A stretch of DNA of 64,000 bases, taken from Bin87 sp965220265. Its GTDB lineage: Bacteria > Chloroflexota > Dehalococcoidia > Lucifugimonadales > UBA3495. The stretch covers positions 186,001 through 250,000 of the forward strand of contig CBDCPM010000002.1 in assembly GCA_965220265.1 (NCBI GenBank), given 5' to 3'. Both the position numbers and the translations under genes were made by a program. The notes under the pieces are model-generated. The model had not been told where the DNA came from. It ran no database searches and worked only from the letters and a program-made list of their open reading frames with translations. Below, in pieces: positions 24,186 through 31,683 of the stretch; the first letter of the stretch is position 1, and the number at the start of each line of letters is the position of its first letter.

Positions 24186-24815
24186 CTAACCGGCTTGGCC
24201 AGTCAATTCCAGGTACAGCGAATCGCTGCACATGGCAATATCCTCGCCGTCACCCCAATACACCACACCGTCGGGCCTCAGATTCACTGACAGGAAAAAC
24301 TGACGATCGCTCCACTGTGCGAAAGCATCCTGGTCCGCCAGGTGCGACAGGTCAACTTCGCCCGCAACGCCATCGTCGTAGTGCAGCCAGATGCGATATC
24401 CTGACAAAGGCGCGACCGCAGTTGGCCGTGCGAACTCTCCCGCAAAGGGATCTTCCAGTTTGCCTGACAATATCGGACCCGCCGGCGCCAGTTCGCCGTT
24501 ATCGTAGTCCGGGTCGATGTTGAAAGTTTGAAGGGCGGATGCGCCCAGCCGGTATTCGTCATCGGGGCTGAACACCACCGGGCAAGGCCACTGCTGGTCG
24601 CCAATCTCCAGCAGGGCCATGCCGTAGCCCCAGTCCGCCAGGCTCCCGTTGGGAAGGCGTATCGCCTGCTGGCGCTTGGGTTCAATGCCCAAGCTGTTCA
24701 AGACCGTCTCCGGAAACACTGAGTGGTCTGCCCATACGTCCACAATAGGCTGCACCTGGTAAAATTCCGCTCCGCCCATCTTGCAGATGCCGACTGTTAC
24801 CCGTATTTCCGCCAT
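24186..24815 (-). CDS. Fusion of a degenerate retropepsin-like domain with DUF2442
   Basis: 209 residues in two parts. Residues 1-115 follow the layout of clan AA (retropepsin-like) aspartic protease domains: VDVWADHSVFPETVLNSLGI in the place of the usual V-D-T-G-A active-site loop, and PDDEYRLGASALQTFNIDPD in the second conserved block, but the catalytic D-T/S-G is missing. Residues about 135-205 are a DUF2442 domain (YDDGVAGEVDLSHLAD ... VYWGDGEDIAMCSDSLYLE). The fusion with DUF2442, next to DUF4160, is unusual; DUF2442 is normally a stand-alone protein of about 80 residues. Confidence 0.75.
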   Translation of the reverse strand: MAEIRVTVGICKMGGAEFYQVQPIVDVWADHSVFPETVLNSLGIEPKRQQAIRLPNGSLADWGYGMALLEIGDQQWPCPVVFSPDDEYRLGASALQTFNIDPDYDNGELAPAGPILSGKLEDPFAGEFARPTAVAPLSGYRIWLHYDDGVAGEVDLSHLADQDAFAQWSDRQFFLSVNLRPDGVVYWGDGEDIAMCSDSLYLELTGQAG

Positions 24816-24901
24816 CTCAGCCTGTCCTCTAAACGCTTGTCCGCGAGGCTTGTTAACCTGCCGCCAATATTTCGGTCAATTTGCAGTATATCCGACTGCC
24901 T

Positions 24902-26437
24902 TCAGGTCCGGCCGTTGTACACGTAGTGCGGCGCACCCATTGCCGGCGGGCGGCTGCGGTAAAACTGCTCGACATAGGGCGACAGTTGCGCCGCTATGCG
25001 CCGGGTAGCCAGCGTCTGGGGTTCCAGCGGGCGGGCCAGTTGTTCACGCAGTTCCCGGGCTACGTCGACCTTGTTGGCGCGGGTGTGGACGCCGTCCTGC
25101 AGCAACACCTCGCCGTCGACGATGACCGCGGCAATGTCGCTGGGCTTGGCTCGTCCCAGCACGAGTTCCACCGGGGGTAGATCTTCCTCGAGGTAGGGGT
25201 CCTCCAGCCGGTCCAGGCGAATCAGCAGCATGTCAGCGCGGTGCCCCACTTCCAGTCTTCCGATTTCGCCACCGAATCCGGTAGGGGCGGCGGCGTTGGC
25301 GCTGGCCATGGTCAGTACCTGATCCATGGAGATGGCCGGCTGTTCCAGCCCGGGCTGGCGGTGCAGCTTGCTGACCAGCCGCATCTCCTGGAGGAAGTCG
25401 TCATCGTCGTTGATGGCGGTGCTGTCGGTGCCCATGGCGACGTTGACGCCGCGAGCGAGCATGGGGTTCACCGGAGCGATGCCGTTCTTGAGGCGCAGGT
25501 TGGAGCTGGCGTTGTGGGCGACGGTGGAACCGGAATCGGCAAGCAGGTCGATATCCCGCTCGGTGAGCCACACCGCGTGGGCGAAGGACACCTCCGGCCC
25601 CAGGAACTCCAGGTCCTGCAGATGTTCCACCGGGGTCTTGCCCCAGGTGCGGATGCCGTAGTCCTTCTGATAGGGGCTCTCCACCAGGTGCATGTGAATG
25701 CCAGTTTGATGCCGGGCCGCCTGCTCCTTGCAGCGCACCAGGAACTCGTCGGAGTTCCATTGCGCGTTGGCGGGGCTGAACAGCACCCGCACCTTTCCGG
25801 ACGCGTGGTTGTGATACTCCGCGACCATGGTGTCGCAGAAGGCGAAATAGTCGTCGTCGCTCATGTGGGCGACGGACAGGTAGCGTCGCACGTCGTCGGC
25901 CAGGTCGGCCGGCAAGCCGCCCACAAAGTCGTCGTCGCCGGCGTAGACCACGCGGTTCTGGTTGCGCAGGTAGCTGGAAAAAGCCACCCGCATCCCAGCG
26001 TCCAGGAACCCGCGCAGCACCGCGTCGACGTCCTCTTTCAGGGTGGCTGCCGCCGTCTGGGGGTGGTTGTACATCACCGTGGTCTGGCCCGACTCCAGCA
26101 TGTTCAGGGCGGTGTACAGGGTCATCAGGTAGTGGTCGTAGGGGCGGCGACCCCAGCCGGCCAGTATCCAAACTTCGAGGCAGTCGTCGCAGGTGCCCAT
26201 CTGCAGGGTCGTCACGCCGCGCCCGTGGTGGTGGGTGTTCACCAGTCCGGGGATGATGGCGACGTTGGGGCCTCCCAGTTCGGCGTCAGGTTGGTAGCGC
26301 GAACGCAGTTGCTCATAGGAGCCGATATCCCGGATGACGCCGTCCTCCTGGTAGATGGCCGCATCGCTGACGGTCGTGACGCCGCCGGAACTCTGGGGGC
26401 TGATGATGTGCTTGCCGCGAATCAGTGAGGAGGCCAT
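24902..26437 (-). CDS. Metal-dependent amidohydrolase (TRZ/ATZ-like)
   Basis: 511-residue TIM-barrel hydrolase of the cytosine deaminase/TrzN/AtzB group that deaminates or dechlorinates ring compounds. Motifs: GLVNTHHHGRG (HxH metal pair), GIHMHLVES (third His), HNASSNLRLKNG and MGTDSTAINDDDDF (catalytic Asp), with N- and C-terminal beta-sandwich segments completing the fold. Start ATG preceded by AAAGGGAAG. The substrate could be a guanine, cytosine or s-triazine-like ring. It follows the AAA ATPase gene on the same strand. Confidence 0.9.
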   Translation of the reverse strand: MASSLIRGKHIISPQSSGGVTTVSDAAIYQEDGVIRDIGSYEQLRSRYQPDAELGGPNVAIIPGLVNTHHHGRGVTTLQMGTCDDCLEVWILAGWGRRPYDHYLMTLYTALNMLESGQTTVMYNHPQTAAATLKEDVDAVLRGFLDAGMRVAFSSYLRNQNRVVYAGDDDFVGGLPADLADDVRRYLSVAHMSDDDYFAFCDTMVAEYHNHASGKVRVLFSPANAQWNSDEFLVRCKEQAARHQTGIHMHLVESPYQKDYGIRTWGKTPVEHLQDLEFLGPEVSFAHAVWLTERDIDLLADSGSTVAHNASSNLRLKNGIAPVNPMLARGVNVAMGTDSTAINDDDDFLQEMRLVSKLHRQPGLEQPAISMDQVLTMASANAAAPTGFGGEIGRLEVGHRADMLLIRLDRLEDPYLEEDLPPVELVLGRAKPSDIAAVIVDGEVLLQDGVHTRANKVDVARELREQLARPLEPQTLATRRIAAQLSPYVEQFYRSRPPAMGAPHYVYNGRT

Positions 26438-26492
26438 GGTTCACTTCCCTTTAGGTTTGGACCGGCACCGGTTGATCGCTCCGCGCACCCGG

Positions 26493-27689
26493 CTACGAGG
26501 TCTCTTGCCAGGCGTCGCTTGGCATAATGCGCAGCATGAATTCGTCAAACATGGGTACTGTAAATGCGGTGTCGCCATGGCTGGGACTCCAAATCATACC
26601 CTTATTGATCAATTGGCTGCGAGTGGGGGCCAGCGAGTTGACCCTGCGGTTGAGTTGACCGGCAATGTCTCCGGAGCGATGCGGCCCGGCGCCGAGTTGC
26701 GCCATTGCACGCATATATCGTTTTTCCGAGGGCGTGAGTCGATCAAATCTGACCAGGAAGAAACTTTCGTCTAGGGTGGCGGTCGCCAGTCGTGAAGCGG
26801 AGTGGACGTCAGCAACTGTAACGGTGGAACTCTCGGCAACGTCCCAAACGTGTTTCCCCCATTCCTGCAGGAAGTAAGGGTAGCAACGTGTTTGGTCAAT
26901 AATGGCGTCCAATGCGTCGTCTTTTATGTTTACGCCTTCACACTGGGCGGGCTTGCGAATAGCGCGCCGGGCGTCATCGGGAGAAAGCGCTCCGATTTCA
27001 GGAAACTCAAAGAGCCTCTCCGCGTAGGACTTTGCCCTTCCCATATTGCCACGTACCTGGGGAAGCCCGGCACCAAGCATTATGATGGGTAGTTGACGCT
27101 GCGCGGTACGATGCAAGGCGGTGATCAGGGCAGCCAATTGATCCTCCGGTACGTACTGCATCTCGTCAACGAAAAGAGCCATGCAGGTCGCGCCCGCTTT
27201 CGCCGCCCTTCCAACCACTTCAAACAAAGCCTGGAGGTCGGTTTCCAAGTCACCGTTGTCCGCCAGACCCGGCTCAGCGTCGAAGTCCAGCCCCACCTCA
27301 ATATCCTGGTATTTCACCTTCAGCGCCCCGACGAATCCCGCCAGCCCCCTTAGCCCCCGTTGCGCCAGCTCCCTTGCCGCCTCTCGGCGCGACAGTTTGA
27401 GCAACGCGGTACGCAATTGTGGAGCCAAAATGGATGGCAGGGAGCGATTCTCTGGAGCTTCCACGCGCAACGCGCACGTACCGCGGGCTTCCGCATCCTC
27501 GCGTATGCGGTCAAGCAGCACCGTTTTGCCTACGCCCCTAAGGCCGACCATCAACAGACTCTTGCTGGGGCGTCCTATTCGTGTGCGTTCCAAAGCGATG
27601 CGCGCCGTCTCGCGAATTTCATCGCGGCCGGCGAGCTCTGGCGGTTGGGTGCCGGCACCGGGGGCGTATGGGTTGCGGATCGGGTCCAT
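26493..27689 (-). CDS. Stand-alone AAA ATPase (ORC/Cdc6-like, STAND-type) with C-terminal winged helix
   Basis: 398 residues: Walker A GLRGVGKT (about residues 49-56), Walker B ALFVDEMQ (about 168-175), sensor 1 region PIIMLGAGLP, and a lid/winged-helix part (RSGDIAGQLNRRVNSLAPTRSQLINKGMI). The sort is found as isolated ATPase genes in actinobacteria, Chloroflexota and archaea; the role is unknown. Its upstream 88 bases are AT-rich with TTGGTA-17-TATAGA shortly before the start. It lies between carbohydrate and amidohydrolase genes with no obvious partner. Confidence 0.87.
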   Translation of the reverse strand: MDPIRNPYAPGAGTQPPELAGRDEIRETARIALERTRIGRPSKSLLMVGLRGVGKTVLLDRIREDAEARGTCALRVEAPENRSLPSILAPQLRTALLKLSRREAARELAQRGLRGLAGFVGALKVKYQDIEVGLDFDAEPGLADNGDLETDLQALFEVVGRAAKAGATCMALFVDEMQYVPEDQLAALITALHRTAQRQLPIIMLGAGLPQVRGNMGRAKSYAERLFEFPEIGALSPDDARRAIRKPAQCEGVNIKDDALDAIIDQTRCYPYFLQEWGKHVWDVAESSTVTVADVHSASRLATATLDESFFLVRFDRLTPSEKRYMRAMAQLGAGPHRSGDIAGQLNRRVNSLAPTRSQLINKGMIWSPSHGDTAFTVPMFDEFMLRIMPSDAWQETS

Positions 27690-27777
27690 GGCGGTATTCT
27701 ATAGGAAAGTTATCCTAAGTTACCAAATTACGATAACATAGCATAATTTCGCTATAAGCCTTCCACGGCTGGAGTCG

Positions 27778-28689
27778 TCAATCGGTTTGGGACTGGTACC
27801 AGTCGATGATTTCGGAGCCGGTGGCGGCCCACACGCCGCCCTGCTCCATCATATAGCCCAGCGCTTCGTCCACGGCGCCCACCCGAAAGGGTTGGCCCAC
27901 CAGCCACGGGTGCCAGTTGAGCGCCATGAGCCGGCCATGTGTCGCTCCGTCATCGTGCAACACGTCGAAGCTCTCGGTGAGCCGGCGCTGGTAGTCGGCC
28001 ACCGTGACTTTGCGCTGGGCCATCGACGCCACGTCGTCCAGCTCGTACATCAACGGAAGAGCGAAGAATGGGTTGTCGCCAGCGGTCATCGGGTATGGCT
28101 GCTCGTCGTTGGTCCAATCGCACACGTAGCGCAGGCCGGCCTCGGCCAGCAATTGCGGCGTGCGGTCCGACTCACCATATTCAGGGCCAAACCAGCCCTG
28201 CGGAGCCTTGCCAGTCGCCCGGGTGAGGGCATCGACAGAGGATCGGATGTAGTCGCGTTCCTCGGACTCGGACATGTTGCTGGTGATCATGCGGCTGACC
28301 GAAACCCCGTGGCCGATGATCTCGCAGCCCCGGTCAAGGCAGTGCTGCACCAGGAACGGGTAGTTTTCGGCGGTGATGGCATCCATGGCGATGGTGGCCG
28401 TAATGCCGTGCTTTTCCAGCGTGTCCAGGAGGCGGAAGATGCCGATGCGATGGCCGTACTCCCGGTGCGACAGTCTGGCGTAGTCGGGAAATGCTCGGGG
28501 CGCCGAACCGCCGGCCAGGTTGGCGACCTGGTAGCTCCCCTCCGGCGCCTCCCATTCCATGTGCTCCAGCACCAGGACGACGCACAGGGCGACCCGGGTG
28601 TCGTTGGGCCAGCGCAGCGCCGGCCGGCTGATGATGGGTGACCACTCGTGATGCGGGTGGTCCATGCCGAAGGTGCGTTGAGCGGGCAT
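27778..28689 (-). CDS. Polysaccharide deacetylase (NodB-like) family protein, copy 1
   Basis: 303 residues of the NodB/CE4 fold, in the branch close to the PuuE-type allantoinase/polysaccharide deacetylase enzymes. The RWPNDTRVALCVVLVLEHME block, a central GIFRLLDTLEKHGITATIAMD, and the GCEIIGHG metal-site motif are visible. The start at 28689 is the ATG with GGAG ahead; the longer frame upstream is not coding-like. The next gene upstream is a paralogue, 40 bases away, suggesting duplication. Secretion signal absent, so it acts in the cytoplasm, perhaps hydrolysing a C-N bond of a small molecule. Confidence 0.88.
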   Translation of the reverse strand: MPAQRTFGMDHPHHEWSPIISRPALRWPNDTRVALCVVLVLEHMEWEAPEGSYQVANLAGGSAPRAFPDYARLSHREYGHRIGIFRLLDTLEKHGITATIAMDAITAENYPFLVQHCLDRGCEIIGHGVSVSRMITSNMSESEERDYIRSSVDALTRATGKAPQGWFGPEYGESDRTPQLLAEAGLRYVCDWTNDEQPYPMTAGDNPFFALPLMYELDDVASMAQRKVTVADYQRRLTESFDVLHDDGATHGRLMALNWHPWLVGQPFRVGAVDEALGYMMEQGGVWAATGSEIIDWYQSQTD

Positions 28690-28729
28690 AGTAGGGATGC
28701 TCCTTGGGGCGGATCGTGGGGTACGCCGA

Positions 28730-29644
28730 CTACTGCGCGAACTTCTGGGCGTGCTCCATTGCCTGGTCGTAGTAGTTGGCAATGTAGTACTCGGCGATCT
28801 CGTCGGCCGTGGTCTGCCACACCCCGCCGTGGGCCATGATGTACCCCAGCACGTCGTCCAGATACTTTATCCGGTGAGGCTGGCCAATCAGGAACGGGTG
28901 CAGGGCAATGCACATCACCTGCCCGCTCTCGGCGCCTTCCTCGTACAGCCGGTCGAACTGCCGCTTGCAGATGTCCGCGAAGTATTCGGCCGTGTAGTGG
29001 TTGTCCCGCAGCACCGAGGAGTCGTTCAGCTCGATGGAGTAGGGAACCGAGACCAGCTTGCCGCCGTTGTTCACCTTGATGGGAGTAGGCTGGTCGTCGT
29101 GGAACCAGTCGGTGTGGTAAATCAGGCCGGCCTCCGCCATCAGGTCGGGAGTGCTCACGGTACCCGTGATTGCGGGGCCCAACATTCCTTTCAGCTGCTT
29201 GCCGGTGTGCCGCTTCAGGGTGTCGATGCAATCCCGGTAGAACTCGCGCTCCTCATCCTCCGTACAGGTGTACAGGTAGCGCGTGTTGTAGATGCCGTGG
29301 CTCATGAAGTCGTAATCCCGCTCCACCATCGCCTCGGCGATCTCCGGGAAGTGCTCCAGCACCGCGAGGTTCAGCGAGATGCAGCAGCGGATGTTGTGCT
29401 TGTCCAGTGGCTCGAGCATCCGCCAGAAGCCGACGCGGTTGCCGTAGTCCCGGTAGGTGAATTGCTGTACGTCGGGATATGGCATCCGCGGCCACGGGTC
29501 GCGCACGCCCTCGTTGATGGGCAGGTACTCGTAGTGCTCGATGTTGGGCGAGATCCACAGCGCCACCCGGGCGTCGTTGGGCCACTTGATGACCGGCCGG
29601 TCGATGATGGGCAGGTAGTCGATGCGATCGGGAGGCAACGCCAT
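28730..29644 (-). CDS. Polysaccharide deacetylase (NodB-like) family protein, copy 2
   Basis: 304 residues, paralogue of the following gene: same KWPNDARVALWISPNIEHYEY start, FWRMLEPLDKHNIRCCISLN and DYDFMSHGIYN, and a closing GGVWQTTADEIAEYY resembling the other's GGVWAATGSEIIDWY. No signal peptide. AAGGAG precedes the ATG by about eight bases. Likely cytoplasmic hydrolase acting on a purine-derived or amide substrate rather than on cell-wall polymer. Upstream is an NAD-dependent epimerase gene in the same direction. Confidence 0.88.
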   Translation of the reverse strand: MALPPDRIDYLPIIDRPVIKWPNDARVALWISPNIEHYEYLPINEGVRDPWPRMPYPDVQQFTYRDYGNRVGFWRMLEPLDKHNIRCCISLNLAVLEHFPEIAEAMVERDYDFMSHGIYNTRYLYTCTEDEEREFYRDCIDTLKRHTGKQLKGMLGPAITGTVSTPDLMAEAGLIYHTDWFHDDQPTPIKVNNGGKLVSVPYSIELNDSSVLRDNHYTAEYFADICKRQFDRLYEEGAESGQVMCIALHPFLIGQPHRIKYLDDVLGYIMAHGGVWQTTADEIAEYYIANYYDQAMEHAQKFAQ

Positions 29645-29690
29645 GATGTTTGCTCCTTGGTCCAGCGGAACAGAGAGGGCAGAGGAGCTG

Positions 29691-30671
29691 CTAGTCCAGA
29701 AAACCCGACTCCTGACGCCATCGGACATAATCGGTCAAGCCGGCCGCCAGGTCATACTGCGGAACCCAGCCCAGGTCGTGCCATAATCGGTAACCGGATA
29801 GCGGGCCACGGGTTGGTCCCGGGTCAGAACCCGCCGGCTCAGTGGCTTCGGTCTCTACGAGGCGTGTCTCCGGAAACAGTTCTGCCAGGGTGCGTTGGAT
29901 CTCGGCTCCGGTCACCGGCACGCCGTTGGTGATGTTGTACAGGTCGTGGGGCAGTTCGGGAGCGTCGACCACGGTGGCGATGGCCGACGCGGTATCCAGC
30001 AGGTAGGTGTAGTCCCGGCCGTAATCGGTGGTGTCCAGGGTGATCGGTTCGCCCCGCAGCATCTGGCCCGTCCACTGGTAGGGCGTGGACATGTTGTCCC
30101 GGTGGCCCGTGATACGCTCCATGGGACCGTAGGGCGTGCTGACCCGGAGGCTTGCCACGCTGAAACCATGCAACTGCCCGTAACGGCTGGTCAACTGCTC
30201 GCTGGCCAGTTTGGTGATGCCGTACAGGTTTCCCGGCTGCGGGTGGTCGTCCTCATTGTAGGTCTGGTCGGGGTCGCGGCACAGGCCGTAGGCGGCGCCG
30301 GAGCTGATGTAGACGAACCGTTGGACGCCGACCTCACGGGCCAGTTCCAGCAGGTTGCCCGTTCCGGTGAGGTTGATGTCGAGGATCTCCTTGCTGCGAG
30401 CGGTTTCCCGGTCGGTGCGGTTGACGGTGAACACGGCGGCGTGCACCACCTTGTCGATGGCGTGGTCACGCCGCAGGGCGTCAAGGCCGGCCGTGTCCAG
30501 GATATCGCCACCAACGAAGGTGACGTGTTCGGCCAGGTCTCCAAGGAAATGCGCCATCAGCGCGTCGGGAGCCAGCACGTCATAGCTGACCACCGCGTGG
30601 CCACGCGCGGCCAGTTCCTTGACTATGCCTGCGCCGACGAAGCCGACGCCACCGGTTACCAGGGTTGCCAT
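29691..30671 (-). CDS. NAD-dependent epimerase/dehydratase (extended SDR)
   Basis: 326 residues with the Rossmann start TGGVGFVGAG (extended-SDR GxxGxxG), a VVHAAV strand, catalytic SSGAAYG and YGITK (Tyr-x3-Lys), and C-terminal substrate domain. Such enzymes interconvert nucleotide sugars or reduce sugar acids. The start at 30671 is the ATG directly before the Rossmann motif; the frame is open 82 codons further upstream without conserved features. Grouped with two deacetylase genes on the same strand (gaps about 40 bases), likely one operon. Confidence 0.9.
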   Translation of the reverse strand: MATLVTGGVGFVGAGIVKELAARGHAVVSYDVLAPDALMAHFLGDLAEHVTFVGGDILDTAGLDALRRDHAIDKVVHAAVFTVNRTDRETARSKEILDINLTGTGNLLELAREVGVQRFVYISSGAAYGLCRDPDQTYNEDDHPQPGNLYGITKLASEQLTSRYGQLHGFSVASLRVSTPYGPMERITGHRDNMSTPYQWTGQMLRGEPITLDTTDYGRDYTYLLDTASAIATVVDAPELPHDLYNITNGVPVTGAEIQRTLAELFPETRLVETEATEPAGSDPGPTRGPLSGYRLWHDLGWVPQYDLAAGLTDYVRWRQESGFLD

Positions 30672-31073
30672 GGGCGAATTCTCCCCGAGTGGCAACGGTC
30701 CGCGAGATGCAGCGGGATGGTTGCCAGAATGAATGGTGGCGCCAGTATGCCGTTGACGGAGGGTGAATTCAACCGGAAAAGCTGATCGCCAATGAAGTGT
30801 TGCCGCCTCGAAAACAGTCGAGATTGCGCTGGCAAGACCGTGACCTACGCAGCTGGCAGTGTGTTTGTCAGTAAACCGCAGACAATCGTGACGGCGGTTG
30901 GCCGGTTGGCGCATCAATCATGATGGAACCAATCCCTGAGCGTTACTGTATATGTCGGGATGGGAATGTCTCCAACGTCCTCCGTTACGAGGAGGGAAGA
31001 GGTTACGCACGGGGCGTAACCTTGTCTGCCCACGGCTCGGTAGTCTCGAAAAGAATGTTATGATCCGCGTACT
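30672..31073. other. Divergent intergenic region with two hairpins
   Basis: A 402-base stretch between divergently transcribed genes. It holds a short stem CCTCC/GGAGG at 30979-30995 and an 8-bp stem GGTTACGC/GCGTAACC at 31001-31021. No convincing promoter hexamers or coding frame were found. Confidence 0.4.
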
Positions 31074-31409
31074 TTGAAGCGGAACGCTACCGTGAAGACG
31101 CTGCTACTCACGTTGATCATCGGCCTGTGGCTCGTATCGCTGGTTGGCTGCGGTGAGCCAACGCCGTTGGAAATTGCTGCAAAAGCTGACGTGGTGGTGC
31201 CCCGGACGCGAGAACTGATGTTGACGGCCATTTTCTCCCCTGACGCGGAGTGCCGTGAATTGGGCGGCCAATTTGCCGAAGAGTATGAGGTTGACGCAAT
31301 GCCCTACGACGATGTCGGCGCCAAGGAAACGATGTCCAAACTGGAAAGATTGGACAAGGGTCTGGACGGCTTTGAAAAGGATCTCAAGAAGGCCGATTGC
31401 CTTCCTTGA
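31074..31409 (+). CDS. Small predicted lipoprotein
   Basis: An approximately 105-110-residue protein with an N-terminal lipoprotein signal: charged VKT, hydrophobic LLLTLIIGLWLVS and a lipobox LVGC, so the mature protein would be lipid-anchored from that Cys. The remainder is polar and helical with two further Cys residues (AECRELG and KADCLP) that could pair. Start is uncertain between TTG 31074 and GTG 31092; neither has a good ribosome site. No family recognised. Confidence 0.65.
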   Translation: MKRNATVKTLLLTLIIGLWLVSLVGCGEPTPLEIAAKADVVVPRTRELMLTAIFSPDAECRELGGQFAEEYEVDAMPYDDVGAKETMSKLERLDKGLDGFEKDLKKADCLP

Positions 31410-31683
31410 GGTAGATTGAATACCAGATTCAGCCCGGCATTTGACCAGGTGTCGGTGACCTTGCGGAGCGGGTCTGGGATCAGTTGGGTCCGCCTGCTCA
31501 CGGTTTGACCAGCGGAGCAGCCGTCCGGCTCGCTGTACGGGCAGGCTGTATCCGAGATGTTGCCCTCAACCAGCGCCAGCGCGGTCGGCCGTCTGGGCTC
31601 AGGACCCGCAACTCGCGGGGCGTCAAGCCCAAACTGGTCGCCCCTTGCCCGCGCGCTGCTGGATTGGCCATCTGCCCCTGCCC

